Assembly: GCA_947488545.1 (NCBI GenBank)
Contig: CANKZE010000003.1
Location: 16,240 to 80,239 of the forward strand
Origin: Bacteroidota bacterium
GTDB lineage: Bacteria; Bacteroidota; Bacteroidia; Flavobacteriales; Flavobacteriaceae
Length of the DNA stretch: 64,000 bases
Reading direction: 5' to 3'
Each line of letters starts with the position of its first letter. Position 1 is the first letter of the stretch. Positions 8,587 to 19,378 of this stretch are shown here, in pieces. The position numbers and the translations under genes were made by a program. A model generated the notes under the pieces. That model made no database searches, had not been told where the DNA came from, and was given only the letters and a program-made list of their open reading frames with translations.

Positions 8587-11031
8587 TTGAGTTTAAACTC
8601 TGAAAATATAGCCCAAATTTTGAATGCCAATTGGTTTGGATCTTCAAACGCTATCGAAATTTCTCATATTTCAATAGACAGCAGATCGATGCAAAATGGC
8701 GTTGGGACTTTATTTTTTGCATTGGTTGGGCCCAATAATAACGGTCATAATTACATTGCAGGATTAATTCAAAAAGGAGTTCAAAATTTTGTAGTTAACT
8801 CAATTCCAGATAATTTAAACGAAAAAGCGAATTTTCTTGTGGTGGAAAACACCCTTGACGCACTTCAAAAATTTGCTGGTTATTATCGAAATTTATACCA
8901 TTTCCCAATAATTGGAATCACAGGAAGTAACGGAAAAACGATTGTAAAAGAATGGCTGAATTTTCTTTTGAGCCCCGATTTTTCAATTATTAGAAGTCCG
9001 AAAAGTTATAATTCTCAAGTGGGTGTTCCATTGTCAATTATTTCAATAAATGAAAATCACAACCTTGGGATTTTTGAAGCTGGAATTTCTACTACCAATG
9101 AAATGAGTAAGCTGGAGCAAATTATCAAACCAACAATTGGTATTTTAACTAATTTAGGTTCGGCTCATGACGAAGGATTTGCCAATTTTGAACAAAAAAT
9201 TAAAGAGAAAGTTGGGCTTTTTGCAAATGCTGAAATCTTAATTTATAAAAAAGACAAAGTGGTTGACGCGTTTTTAAATTCCAATTTGAAAACCTTCTCT
9301 TGGTCTTTCAACGATTCAACTGCTGATGTATTTATTTCGCAAAAATCACTTTCCGATAAAACGATTCTTGAAGTCAATTATTCAGGGAAAAAATTCGAAA
9401 TTACCATTCCATTTAAAGACAATGCCTCAATAGAAAATGCCATTCACTGCCTGATGGTTTTATTGTATTTAAAATACGATACTTCGGTAATTCAAAGCCG
9501 TTTGGAATTGCTTTATCCGGTGGAAATGAGATTGAAAGTAAAAACTGGAATTCATAATTGTACGCTTATTGACGATAGTTATAGTTCTGATTTTCAATCA
9601 TTAAAAATCGCTTTGGATTTTCTTGAAAGTCAAAAACAACATGTCAATAAAACGATAATTCTATCCGATATTTTTCAAAGCGGTTTGTCCAATGATGATT
9701 TGTATTCTAAAGTTTCAGAGTTAATAGTTTCCAATAAAATCAATCGTGTGATTGGTATTGGAGAAACTATATCCGAGTATAAAAACAAGTTTGTAAACTG
9801 CATTACTTATAAAAATACCGAAGCTTTTATTGCCGATTTTAATTCGCTTAATTTTGGCAGTGAAACCATCTTAATTAAAGGTGCAAGAGTATTTGAATTT
9901 GAAAAAATCGTGCATTTATTGGAAGAAAAAACACACGAAACAGTACTTGAAATCAATCTAAACGCTATTAGTCACAACTTAAATTATTACAAATCTAAGT
10001 TGGAACCTGCTACCAAAATTATGGTGATGGTTAAGGCTTTAGGCTATGGAAATGGAGGCTTTGAAATTGCAAAATTATTAGAACACCACCATGTAGATTA
10101 TTTAGGAGTGGCTTTCGCCGATGAAGGAATTACTTTGAAAAATGCTGGAATTAAGTTGCCAATAATGGTCTTAAATCCTGAAAGCACTAGTTTTTCGGCA
10201 ATTATTCAACACCATTTAGAACCTGAAATTTATAGTTTGAAAGGATTGAATTCCTTTTTACAAATAGCAAAAAAAAATCAGTTGGGAAATTATCCAATTC
10301 ATATAAAACTGGATACTGGAATGCACCGATTGGGATTTGAAGAAGATAATATTGAGGCACTAATTTCAATTTTGAAAGATAATAAATCGGTAAAAGTGAA
10401 AAGTATTTTGTCGCACATGGCAACCAGCGATTCTATGGATAATAGAGATTTTGCTCTTTACCAAATTCAATTATTTGAAAAATTATCTTCAAAAATTATA
10501 TCTGAATTAAATATAAATCCGATTCGTCATTTATTAAATACTTCGGGAATTAGTAATTTCCCAGAAGCACAATTGGATATGGTTCGCCTTGGAATTGGGT
10601 TGTATGGCGTTTCAAATGACCCTCAGGAACAACGGTTCTTAGAAAACGTGGGGACATTAAAATCCATAATTTCTCAGATAAGAATTATAAAAGAGGGGGA
10701 AAGCGTGGGCTACGGCAGACGATTTATAGCTCAGAAAGAAACTACTATTGCTACAATTCCTATTGGTTATGCCGACGGAATTTCTAGACATTGGGGAAAT
10801 GGAGTGGGATTTGTAACTATTAACGGTCAAAAAGCTACAATTGTAGGAAGTATTTGTATGGATATGTTGATGGCCGATGTTTCAGAAATTGATTGTCATG
10901 AAGGCGATGAAGTTGTTTTATTTGGTGAAAACCCAACGGTGAGTTTCATTGCTGAAAAATTAGGAACGATTTCATATGAAATTCTAACCAGCATTTCCCA
11001 AAGGGTGAAACGTGTTTTTTATAGAGAATAA
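8587..11031 (+). CDS. murF-alr: Bifunctional UDP-N-acetylmuramoyl-tripeptide:D-Ala-D-Ala ligase / alanine racemase
   Basis: N-terminal Mur ligase ITGSNGKTIVKEW; C-terminal Alr MVKALGYGNGGFEIAKLLE, RLGIGLYGVS; TTG start. Confidence 0.92.
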   Translation: MSLNSENIAQILNANWFGSSNAIEISHISIDSRSMQNGVGTLFFALVGPNNNGHNYIAGLIQKGVQNFVVNSIPDNLNEKANFLVVENTLDALQKFAGYYRNLYHFPIIGITGSNGKTIVKEWLNFLLSPDFSIIRSPKSYNSQVGVPLSIISINENHNLGIFEAGISTTNEMSKLEQIIKPTIGILTNLGSAHDEGFANFEQKIKEKVGLFANAEILIYKKDKVVDAFLNSNLKTFSWSFNDSTADVFISQKSLSDKTILEVNYSGKKFEITIPFKDNASIENAIHCLMVLLYLKYDTSVIQSRLELLYPVEMRLKVKTGIHNCTLIDDSYSSDFQSLKIALDFLESQKQHVNKTIILSDIFQSGLSNDDLYSKVSELIVSNKINRVIGIGETISEYKNKFVNCITYKNTEAFIADFNSLNFGSETILIKGARVFEFEKIVHLLEEKTHETVLEINLNAISHNLNYYKSKLEPATKIMVMVKALGYGNGGFEIAKLLEHHHVDYLGVAFADEGITLKNAGIKLPIMVLNPESTSFSAIIQHHLEPEIYSLKGLNSFLQIAKKNQLGNYPIHIKLDTGMHRLGFEEDNIEALISILKDNKSVKVKSILSHMATSDSMDNRDFALYQIQLFEKLSSKIISELNINPIRHLLNTSGISNFPEAQLDMVRLGIGLYGVSNDPQEQRFLENVGTLKSIISQIRIIKEGESVGYGRRFIAQKETTIATIPIGYADGISRHWGNGVGFVTINGQKATIVGSICMDMLMADVSEIDCHEGDEVVLFGENPTVSFIAEKLGTISYEILTSISQRVKRVFYRE

Positions 11032-11046
11032 TTAAAAACCATTTTT

Positions 11047-11427
11047 ATGAAAATGATATCTGAATTTAAGGCCTTTGCGATGAAAGGCAACGTGATTGAA
11101 TTGGCAATCGGGGTTGTAATTGGAGCGGCATTTGGAAAAATCATCAGTTCTTTAATTGACGACGTGATTACGCCACTTATTTTAAAACCTGCATTAGAAG
11201 CAGCAAAAATTACGGAAATTGATCAACTGGTGGCTTTTGGAGGAGTGAAATATGGCGTTTTTATTTCGTCGTTAATTAATTTTATAATCGTTTCATTCGT
11301 ATTGTTTTTGGTGGTAAAAGCTGTGAATGTTTATAAAAAGAAAAACGGAATTGATGATGATCAAGAAAAGAAAGGCCCGACTCAAGAAGAATTACTGACA
11401 GAAATTCGAGATTTATTAAAAAAATAA
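11047..11427 (+). CDS. mscL: Large-conductance mechanosensitive channel
   Basis: EFKAFAMKGNVIELAIGVVIGAAFGKIISSLIDDVITPLI. Confidence 0.95.
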   Translation: MKMISEFKAFAMKGNVIELAIGVVIGAAFGKIISSLIDDVITPLILKPALEAAKITEIDQLVAFGGVKYGVFISSLINFIIVSFVLFLVVKAVNVYKKKNGIDDDQEKKGPTQEELLTEIRDLLKK

Positions 11428-11543
11428 TACCGCTACATTATATATTCTAATTTAAACCACGCCATGAGCGTAGTTCTTTTTTGGTATATCCATAACAATT
11501 GTTGGATTTTTGTTAAGCTTGTTATTTTGAAATGAAGATTATG

Positions 11544-11551
11544 TACTTTTG
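11544..11551 (+). promoter_or_regulatory. -7 box TACTTTTG upstream of asd, with TTG at 11519-11521
   Basis: TAnnTTTG with an upstream TTG at 22-nt spacing. Confidence 0.5.
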
Positions 11552-11580
11552 CAAAGCAAATTAATTAAAATTAAAAAAAT

Positions 11581-12570
11581 ATGAGAATTGCAGTTGTTGG
11601 CGCTACAGGAATGGTAGGAGAAATTATGCTAAAAGTTTTAGCCGAAAGAAATTTTCCTGTGACTGAATTAATTCCGGTTGCTTCTGAAAAATCTATTGGA
11701 AAAGAAGTGGAATTCAAAGGAAAATTCTACAAGGTTGTTGGCATGCAAACAGCGGTTGATATGAAGGCAGATATCGCCTTATTTTCTGCGGGTGGCGATA
11801 CTTCTTTAGAGTGGGCTCCAAAATTTGCTGCAGCAGGAACAACGGTAATCGACAATTCTTCGGCTTGGAGAATGGATCCTACAAAAAAATTAATTGTGCC
11901 TGAAATTAATGCTTCAGAGTTAACAAAAGACGATAAAATTATTGCAAATCCAAATTGCTCAACAATCCAAATGGTGCTTGTTTTGGCCCCATTACATAAA
12001 AAATACAACGTGAAACGCGTTATCGTTTCAACTTATCAATCGATTACTGGAACTGGCGTTAAAGCGGTTCAGCAATTGGAAAATGAATATTCTGGAGTTC
12101 AAGGCGAAATGGCTTACAAGTACCCAATTCACCGAAATGCAATTCCACAATGTGACAGTTTTGAAGACAACGGGTACACCAAAGAAGAAATGAAATTGGT
12201 TCGTGAAACTAAAAAAATATTAAGCGATAACTCAATAAACGTAACCGCAACAGCAGTTCGTGTGCCTATTGTTGGCGGACATAGTGAGGCGGTAAATGTG
12301 GAGTTTTCTAAGGATTTCGACGTTAAGGAAGTGCGTTCTATTTTAGAAAATACTTCAGGAGTTGTGGTTCAAGACAGTACTGACAATTTTAGTTACCCAA
12401 TGCCTATTTATGCGGAAGGTAAAGACGAAGTTTTTGTAGGTAGAATTCGTCGTGACGAAAGCCAAGAAAACACCCTAAACATGTGGATCGTAGCTGATAA
12501 TTTAAGAAAAGGAGCTGCTACAAATACGGTTCAAATTGCAGAATATTTAGTTGCAAATCATTTGGTGTAA
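11581..12570 (+). CDS. asd: Aspartate-semialdehyde dehydrogenase
   Basis: MRIAVVGATGMVGEIMLKVL, IANPNCSTIQMV, GGHSEAVNVEF. Confidence 0.95.
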   Translation: MRIAVVGATGMVGEIMLKVLAERNFPVTELIPVASEKSIGKEVEFKGKFYKVVGMQTAVDMKADIALFSAGGDTSLEWAPKFAAAGTTVIDNSSAWRMDPTKKLIVPEINASELTKDDKIIANPNCSTIQMVLVLAPLHKKYNVKRVIVSTYQSITGTGVKAVQQLENEYSGVQGEMAYKYPIHRNAIPQCDSFEDNGYTKEEMKLVRETKKILSDNSINVTATAVRVPIVGGHSEAVNVEFSKDFDVKEVRSILENTSGVVVQDSTDNFSYPMPIYAEGKDEVFVGRIRRDESQENTLNMWIVADNLRKGAATNTVQIAEYLVANHLV

Positions 12571-12610
12571 TAACCCGTTTTGCACTCATTGAATAAATAA
12601 AATACGAAGG

Positions 12611-12958
12611 TTGAAAAAGAATAAAATACTTATTAATTTTTCTTTAGTGATTGCGATATTGTTTTCAATATTGTTTCAATCACACGATTCGTATGCCCAC
12701 TTTATTAAAGAAAAAGCTGAGGCTGAATGTCACCATAAAAGTTCGTCGAAACACCAAATCACGCACCAACACCATTCATTGGAACACTGTTTTGTGTGTG
12801 AATTTGCTTTCAGTTCGGCAGTCCCATTTTCTGCTTTTGAGTTTAAACCACAAAAAATATCGTTTAAAACGCAGCGGAGTTTTTACTATTCTGACGTTGT
12901 TATAACCTTTGATAAAAAATCCAATCTACTTCGAGGCCCGCCTGTTTTTAATGTATAA
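12611..12958 (+). CDS. Small secreted/membrane His-rich hypothetical protein
   Basis: N-terminal hydrophobic segment then HHKSSSKHQITHQHHSLEHCFVCEF; directly upstream of TonB receptor; TTG start. Confidence 0.6.
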   Translation: MKKNKILINFSLVIAILFSILFQSHDSYAHFIKEKAEAECHHKSSSKHQITHQHHSLEHCFVCEFAFSSAVPFSAFEFKPQKISFKTQRSFYYSDVVITFDKKSNLLRGPPVFNV

Positions 12959-13023
12959 TCTGAACTAAATCAGTAATAAAATGCTGGTTAAAAAATGAAA
13001 TTATAATATTAAAAAACACACAG

Positions 13024-15243
13024 ATGAAGAAGATACTAATTGCCCTTTTCATAGGGTTTTCAGCATTTATAAATGCGCAAAATAAAATATCAGGAAAAAT
13101 TACAGATAAGGACAATAACCCAATAAAAGGGGTGAATATATTCGTTTCAGAACTACATAAAAGTTCAGAGACAGATGAAAACGGGGCCTACTCAATTAAC
13201 AATGTTCCCAATGGAACTATAAAAATTACCTTTACATTAATCGGTTTTACATCCCAAAATAAAACGCTTTTGGCACAAAACGGGGAGAATAAATTGGACA
13301 TCGTTTTAGAACCTACTTTGTTTCAAATGGACGAAGTAATTGTGGCCACTTCGTTTCATAAATTACAATCACAAAATGTAATGAAAGTAGATCATGAAAG
13401 CATTAAATCGTTACAACAAAAAGGAGCGGTTACCTTAATTGAAGGGATTGAAACACTTCCTGGAATTTCTCAAATTTCAACAGGCGCTTCCATTGGTAAG
13501 CCAGTTATTCGAGGGTTAAGCGGCAACCGCGTTTTAGTTTATTCTCAAGGCGTTCGTCTTGAAAATCAGCAATTTGGAGACGAACACGGATTAGGATTAA
13601 ACGATGCCGGCGTGGAAAGCGTTGAAATTATTAAAGGGCCAGCGTCTCTACTTTATGGCTCTGATGCTTTGGGCGGGGTGCTGTATTTTAACCCAGAAAA
13701 GTTTGCAAAATCAAACACATTTGAAGGAGATTTTAGTCAAAAATTATTCTCAAATACACTAGGAAGCAACACTACTTTAGGAGCAAAAGCTTCATCCGAA
13801 AATTGGAAATATTTAGTTCGTGGAAGCAATAGTTTTCATTCTGATTATAAAATTGCAGACGGAAATAGGGTGACAAATACAAGATTTAATGAAAGTGATT
13901 TAAAAACAGGAATCGGTTATAGCAACTCCATATTTTCATCCGTTTTACGATATAATTTTAACAAGTTGGATCTAGGAATTCCTGAAAATGGAATTGCAGA
14001 ACAAAGTTCAAGTTCAACTCCCGAATATCCAAAACAAGCGGTTACCAATCATCTTTTAAGTTTAAATTCAACCTTGTTTTTCAATACCTCTAAACTGGAT
14101 ATTGACTTGGGATTTATCTCCAATAACCGAAGTGAATTTGAGGATAGCGAAGTCGCAAATTTGAAAATGAAATTGAATACTTTAAATTATAATTTGAAAT
14201 ACCATTTGCCAAAAGCGGGAAAATTAGAGTCTATTTTTGGAATTCAAGGGATGGCTCAAACCAATGTAAATTCAGGTTCAGAATACCTAATTCCTAATGC
14301 CAATACAAAAGATTTTGGAGTGTTTGGAACGGCAAATTATGAATGGAATTCGAGCGTTTTACAAGCAGGAATTCGTTTCGATAATAGAAATATTAATACT
14401 GAAAGCTATGGAGTTTTAGGAGATGAGGGCTCATTTGAAGCAGTTGCTAAAAATTACAACAGTTTTAATGTTTCGCTAGGATACAAAACTGATTTAACTA
14501 AAGAATTTACGTTGAGAATTAATGTGGCTTCTGGTTTCCGAGCTCCAAATTTAGCTGAATTAACTTCAAATGGTGTTCATGAAGGCGCTAATCGCTATGA
14601 AATAGGAAATAGCAATTTATCTACTGAGCAAAACATGCAAACGGATTTAAATTTAGAATATCAAAACAGCCATTTTGAGTTTTTTGCCAACGGTTTCTAC
14701 AATAAAATCAATAATTATATTTACTTAAATCCTTCGGCTATTACAATTGCTGGTTATGATGTATTCAACTATTTTCAAACCAATGCCAAATTATACGGTG
14801 GTGAATTTGGAGTTCATTTTCATCCGCACCCGCTAGATTGGCTGCACTTTGAAAGTAGTTTTGAAACGGTAACCGGTGAAAAACAATCCCGAAGTCTCGG
14901 GAGTGAATTTTTACCATTTATTCCTGCGAACAATTGGAATAACAGTTTGCGAGCAGAATTCAATATCAAAAATTGGTTGAAAGACGGGTTTGCAACATTG
15001 AACGTTTCCAATACATTCGATCAAAAGAAAGTTAGTGGTTTTGAAACTTATACCGACGGCTATACTTTGGTTAATTTGGGAATTGGGGGGCAAGTAACTA
15101 TTTGGAAAACCCATTTTAACTTTAATATCAATGGAAACAATCTGTTTAACAATAGCTATGTTGCTCATTTGTCAAGATTAAAAAATGATGGTATTCCAAA
15201 TATTGGAAGGAATATCATTTTGGGAATCAATTTTAGTTTATAA
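13024..15243 (+). CDS. TonB-dependent receptor with N-terminal carboxypeptidase-like regulatory domain
   Basis: Signal peptide, ISGKITDKDNNPIKGVNIFVSELHKSSETDENGAYSI, plug GKPVIRGLSGNRVLVYSQGVRLENQQFGDEHG, C-terminal barrel. Confidence 0.92.
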   Translation: MKKILIALFIGFSAFINAQNKISGKITDKDNNPIKGVNIFVSELHKSSETDENGAYSINNVPNGTIKITFTLIGFTSQNKTLLAQNGENKLDIVLEPTLFQMDEVIVATSFHKLQSQNVMKVDHESIKSLQQKGAVTLIEGIETLPGISQISTGASIGKPVIRGLSGNRVLVYSQGVRLENQQFGDEHGLGLNDAGVESVEIIKGPASLLYGSDALGGVLYFNPEKFAKSNTFEGDFSQKLFSNTLGSNTTLGAKASSENWKYLVRGSNSFHSDYKIADGNRVTNTRFNESDLKTGIGYSNSIFSSVLRYNFNKLDLGIPENGIAEQSSSSTPEYPKQAVTNHLLSLNSTLFFNTSKLDIDLGFISNNRSEFEDSEVANLKMKLNTLNYNLKYHLPKAGKLESIFGIQGMAQTNVNSGSEYLIPNANTKDFGVFGTANYEWNSSVLQAGIRFDNRNINTESYGVLGDEGSFEAVAKNYNSFNVSLGYKTDLTKEFTLRINVASGFRAPNLAELTSNGVHEGANRYEIGNSNLSTEQNMQTDLNLEYQNSHFEFFANGFYNKINNYIYLNPSAITIAGYDVFNYFQTNAKLYGGEFGVHFHPHPLDWLHFESSFETVTGEKQSRSLGSEFLPFIPANNWNNSLRAEFNIKNWLKDGFATLNVSNTFDQKKVSGFETYTDGYTLVNLGIGGQVTIWKTHFNFNINGNNLFNNSYVAHLSRLKNDGIPNIGRNIILGINFSL
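14887..14902. repeat. 16-bp palindromic element TCCCGAAGTCTCGGGA inside TonB receptor CDS
   Basis: Stem TCCCGA/TCGGGA; encodes S-R-S-L-G in frame. Confidence 0.75.
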
Positions 15244-15287
15244 AATTTACTTTGAAATAAAATATATTTTATTAATTATAAACTCCC

Positions 15288-15295
15288 TATTTTTG
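15288..15295 (+). promoter_or_regulatory. -7 box TATTTTTG upstream of S9 peptidase
   Basis: TAnnTTTG, 17 nt before the ATG. Confidence 0.5.
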
Positions 15296-15312
15296 TGTAA
15301 AACTAATTTCAT

Positions 15313-17427
15313 ATGAAAAAAATAATTTTAGTAATGGCGGTAACTACTTCCATTGCCTCATTTTGTCAAAATCAAAAAATGGAAACTCTAACCTATCCGG
15401 AAACTAAGAAAACAGCAACCGTTGATACTTATTTTGGTACTGAAGTTAATGATCCATATCGATGGTTAGAAGACGACAAATCTGCAGAAACAGCCGCTTG
15501 GGTTAAAGAAGAAAACAAAGTAACTTTTGATTATTTATCTAAAATTCCTTTTAGAAATAAAATCAAAGAACGAATGGAAAAACTATGGAATTACGAAAAA
15601 ATTTCTGCGCCATTCAAAGAAGGTGGTTACACTTATTTCTACAAAAACAATGGGCTTCAAAACCAATCGGTATTGTACAGAACCGATAAATCTGGAAAAG
15701 AAGAAGTGTTTTTAGATCCTAATACTTTTTCAAAAGACGCTACAACATCTCTTGATGGATTGAGTTTTTCTAAAGACGGGTCTAAGGTTGCCTATTCCGT
15801 TTCTAAAGCAGGAAGTGATTGGAGAACGGTGATTTTCATTGATGCTAAAACAAAAAAAGAAATTGATACTCCGCTTGTTGATGTTAAATTTAGCGGACTT
15901 TCTTGGAAAGGAAACGAAGGGATTTTTTATTCTAGCTATGAAAAACCAAAAGGAAGTGAGCTTTCGGCTAAAACCGATGAACACAAATTGTATTTTCACC
16001 AATTAGGAACGGCTCAAAAAACCGACTTAGTTATCTTTGGAGATAAGGAAAAACGTCGTTATGTGGGTGGAAGTGTTTCTGAAGATGATCGGTACTTGTT
16101 TATTTCGGCAGCAAATTCTACCTCTGGTAACGAATTGTATTTAAAAGATTTAAACACTCCAAATTCTAAAATTATTCCTATTGTAAGTACTTTTGATTTT
16201 GATGTTGACGTGATTGATAATTTAGGTTCAAAATTATTTATCCTTACTAATATCAACGCGCCTAACAAAAGAATTGTAAGTGTAGATGCAAGTAATCCAG
16301 GTACTGAAAACTGGGTTGATTTTATACCTGAAACCGACAATGTGTTATCGCCTAGTACTGGAGGTGGATACATTTTTGCAACTTACATGAAAGACGCCAT
16401 TTCGTTAGTAAAGCAATATGATTTTAAAGGAACTTTAATTCGTGAGGTAACCCTTCCTGGTATTGGAACTGCATCTGGTTTTGGCGGAAAAGCAAAAGAT
16501 ACCGAACTGTATTTTTCATTTACAAATTATACAACTCCGGCAACTATTTACAGTTTCAATCCTAAAGAAGGTAAGGCTACGGTTTATAAAAAACCCGTGG
16601 TAGATTTCAAAAGTGAAAATTATATTTCAACACAAGTCTTTTATACTTCAAAAGATGGGACCAAAATTCCAATGATTATTACCCACAAAAAAGGGTTAAA
16701 ATTAGAGGGAAAAAACCCTACCATTCTTTATGGATATGGTGGTTTCAATATTAGCTTAACTCCTAGTTTTAGTATTGCTAATGCGGTATGGCTTGAAATG
16801 GGAGGAATTTATGCAGTCGCTAACCTTCGCGGAGGTGGAGAATACGGTAAAAAATGGCATGATGCAGGAACTAAACTTCAAAAGCAAAATGTATTTGATG
16901 ATTTTATAGCTGCGGCACAATATTTAATTGCCGAAAAATACACGTCTTCTGATTTCTTAGCCATTAAAGGAGGTTCTAACGGCGGATTATTGGTTGGCGC
17001 AGTAATGACACAAAAACCGGAATTGATTAAGGTGGCGCTTCCGGCTGTGGGTGTAATGGATATGTTGCGTTATCACACGTTTACCGCAGGAGCTGGATGG
17101 GCTTATGATTATGGAACTGCTGAAGATTCAAAAGAAATGTTTGAGTACATAAAAGGTTATTCTCCTGTTCAAAATGTAAAAATGGGTACAAAATATCCTG
17201 CCACTTTGGTAACAACTGGAGATCATGATGATCGTGTGGTGCCGGCTCATAGTTTCAAATTTGCTGCTGAATTACAAGCAAAACATGTAGGAAATAATCC
17301 TGTTTTAATTCGAATAGAAACCAATGCTGGTCACGGGGCTGGTAAACCAGTTTCAAAAACAATTGAAGAAGCTTCCGATATTCAGGCGTTTACATTGTAT
17401 AATATGGGGTTTAATAGCCTGCCATAA
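15313..17427 (+). CDS. Prolyl oligopeptidase (S9A family), secreted
   Basis: [64 protein letters not shown]. Confidence 0.95.
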   Translation: MKKIILVMAVTTSIASFCQNQKMETLTYPETKKTATVDTYFGTEVNDPYRWLEDDKSAETAAWVKEENKVTFDYLSKIPFRNKIKERMEKLWNYEKISAPFKEGGYTYFYKNNGLQNQSVLYRTDKSGKEEVFLDPNTFSKDATTSLDGLSFSKDGSKVAYSVSKAGSDWRTVIFIDAKTKKEIDTPLVDVKFSGLSWKGNEGIFYSSYEKPKGSELSAKTDEHKLYFHQLGTAQKTDLVIFGDKEKRRYVGGSVSEDDRYLFISAANSTSGNELYLKDLNTPNSKIIPIVSTFDFDVDVIDNLGSKLFILTNINAPNKRIVSVDASNPGTENWVDFIPETDNVLSPSTGGGYIFATYMKDAISLVKQYDFKGTLIREVTLPGIGTASGFGGKAKDTELYFSFTNYTTPATIYSFNPKEGKATVYKKPVVDFKSENYISTQVFYTSKDGTKIPMIITHKKGLKLEGKNPTILYGYGGFNISLTPSFSIANAVWLEMGGIYAVANLRGGGEYGKKWHDAGTKLQKQNVFDDFIAAAQYLIAEKYTSSDFLAIKGGSNGGLLVGAVMTQKPELIKVALPAVGVMDMLRYHTFTAGAGWAYDYGTAEDSKEMFEYIKGYSPVQNVKMGTKYPATLVTTGDHDDRVVPAHSFKFAAELQAKHVGNNPVLIRIETNAGHGAGKPVSKTIEEASDIQAFTLYNMGFNSLP

Positions 17428-17445
17428 TTAAATTTCAGATTCATA

Positions 17446-17484
17446 AAAAAAAGCAGACTAGTTTAAATTAGTCTGCTTTTTTTT
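17446..17484. terminator. Bidirectional rho-independent terminator
   Basis: AAGCAGACTA/TAGTCTGCTT stem flanked by A- and T-tracts between convergent genes. Confidence 0.85.
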
Positions 17485-18163
17485 AATACTCAATTTTTCC
17501 CACATACCGCATTGCCTTAACAATTCTTCCTTTACGTTTGTTGATATATACCGTGGAATTGGTGGCTTTGTATTTTCTTGGGTTGGGCAAAATCGCGGCA
17601 ATTCCGGCAGCTTCTCTTGGAGTAAGACTAGATGCGCCTTTGCGGTACCAATATTCCGTTGCAGCTTGTGCTCCATAAATTCCGTCGCCCATTTCAATTG
17701 AATTTAAATAAACCTCCATAATCCTTTCTTTGCCCCAAATTAATTCAATTAAAACGGTGAAATAGGCCTCAAACCCTTTACGGATATAACTTCTGCCTTG
17801 CCAAAGAAAAACGTTTTTAGCAGTTTGTTGTGAAATGGTGCTTCCTCCTTTTATCTTTTTCCCTTTTTGGTTGTTTTTGAGTGCCAATTTCATTGCAATA
17901 AAATCAAAACCATGGTGTGTTAAAAAGGTACCGTCTTCACTTGCAATTACTGCTTTTTGTAGGTTTTTTGAAATGTCTTCAATAGGAACCCAGTCGTGGT
18001 TGCAAACCATTTCTTTTCCGTCAAATTTCATTTCAATAGCTCTTGTAACCATTAAAGGTGTGAATGGAACAGGAACAAATTTGAATAGCACCACTAATCC
18101 AATTGATATTCCTAAAAACCAAAGAAATACTCTAAATGCAATTCGAACAAATTTTTTCCACAT
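17483..18163 (-). CDS. mtgA: Monofunctional biosynthetic peptidoglycan transglycosylase
   Basis: EDGTFLTHHGFDFIAMKLALKNNQKGKKIKGGSTISQQTAKNVFLWQGRSYIRKGFEAYFTVLIE (GT51). Start moved from 18244 to MWKKFVRI at 18163 to avoid overlapping the upstream gene. Confidence 0.9.
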   Translation of the reverse strand: MWKKFVRIAFRVFLWFLGISIGLVVLFKFVPVPFTPLMVTRAIEMKFDGKEMVCNHDWVPIEDISKNLQKAVIASEDGTFLTHHGFDFIAMKLALKNNQKGKKIKGGSTISQQTAKNVFLWQGRSYIRKGFEAYFTVLIELIWGKERIMEVYLNSIEMGDGIYGAQAATEYWYRKGASSLTPREAAGIAAILPNPRKYKATNSTVYINKRKGRIVKAMRYVGKIEY

Positions 18164-18168
18164 ATAAA

Positions 18169-19281
18169 TTATATTAAATCGGCCAATTCTGTGCCTATTA
18201 AACTGCCAATTGCAACTCCCATTCCGCCCAATCGAACGCCACAAAATACATTGTTGGAAATGGCTTCAACTATTGGGTTTTTTGAAGCGCCAAGCCCCAT
18301 AATTCCACTCCAGCGATGATCAATTTCAACTTCTTGATTTGGTAAAATTACTTCTTTTAATAACCTTTCCAAATGGTTTTGAATTAATTGCGTTTCACCA
18401 AATTCATCGGTTGCTTCGCCTTGAAAATCCAAGTTTCGGCCTCCGCCAAATAGAATTCTATCGCCAATATTTCTAAAATAATAATAGCCTTTGTCAAAAT
18501 GAAAGGTTCCTTTTAGGTGTAAATTTGGTATTGGCTGAGTGATTAAAACCTGAGCTCGCGCTGGTTTAACTTCGCCTTTAGTTAATTCTGAAGCAAATCC
18601 ATTGGTAGCAAATAATAGCTTTTTGGTTTTGAATGAAAAATCTCCAAGTGCCACCTCAACATTGGTCCCATTGTCATTAAATGAAGTCACTTTTTGTTGG
18701 TTCAAAATCAAGATGTCATTTGCCGCAGCTTGTTTTAATAATTCTTGCATCATATTTCCGGTGTCAATTTGGCCCTCAAAAGGGTTGAAAATTACACTTT
18801 CAAATATTCCTTTAAACCCAAAGCGATCTATTTCTTTAGAATAAACATCGGCTTTAAATAGGGGTTGCAAAATTTCATTGATGAAAGGAAGTTTATTGAT
18901 ACATTCCAAATAATCCGATTCGTGTTCCTTTAAAAACAACTCGTATCCGCCAAATGGCTTGAAATCTAATTTTTCATCACCTACGCGTTTTCGTAATAAT
19001 TTTAAGCCTTCCCAGCGTTTTTGAATCAAATTGATTACTTCTTCTTCTGAATGGGATTTTAGGTCGTCAATAATTTCAGACAAGCTTCCAAAACAGGCAA
19101 AACCAGCGTTTTTTGTACTTGCGCCTTGAGGTAAAACGCCTTTCTCAAGCACAATTATTTTACTGTTTGGGAATCGTTCTCGAAGTCGTAATGCGGCGTG
19201 AAGCCCAACAATACCGCTTCCTACAACGGTATAATCAACATTGGTAAACCAATTTTTTATTTCCCAATAACTGAGCTGCAT
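18169..19281 (-). CDS. FAD-dependent oxidoreductase (DAO family)
   Basis: VVGSGIVGLHAALRLRERFPNSKIIVLEKG...ASTKNAGFACFGS. Confidence 0.88.
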   Translation of the reverse strand: MQLSYWEIKNWFTNVDYTVVGSGIVGLHAALRLRERFPNSKIIVLEKGVLPQGASTKNAGFACFGSLSEIIDDLKSHSEEEVINLIQKRWEGLKLLRKRVGDEKLDFKPFGGYELFLKEHESDYLECINKLPFINEILQPLFKADVYSKEIDRFGFKGIFESVIFNPFEGQIDTGNMMQELLKQAAANDILILNQQKVTSFNDNGTNVEVALGDFSFKTKKLLFATNGFASELTKGEVKPARAQVLITQPIPNLHLKGTFHFDKGYYYFRNIGDRILFGGGRNLDFQGEATDEFGETQLIQNHLERLLKEVILPNQEVEIDHRWSGIMGLGASKNPIVEAISNNVFCGVRLGGMGVAIGSLIGTELADLI

Positions 19282-19326
19282 CTTTTTTTATTTCAAATGT
19301 AATTAATCTTGGAATACAAATTAAAG

Positions 19327-19362
19327 AAAAAGCCCCAAAAGGATAAACTTTTGAGGCTTTTC
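19327..19362. terminator. Hairpin AGCCCCAAAAG-GATAAA-CTTTTGAGGCT with T/A tracts
   Basis: Inverted repeat in the intergenic region. Confidence 0.6.
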
Positions 19363-19378
19363 TTAAAAAAATGAATTT

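Noticed and set aside
18164-18244. N-terminal extension of the mtgA ORF (MWRSIGRNGSCNWQFNRHRIGRFNIIY)
   Set aside because: It overlaps the end of the upstream FAD oxidoreductase and is not membrane-like; translation most likely begins at MWKKFVRI.
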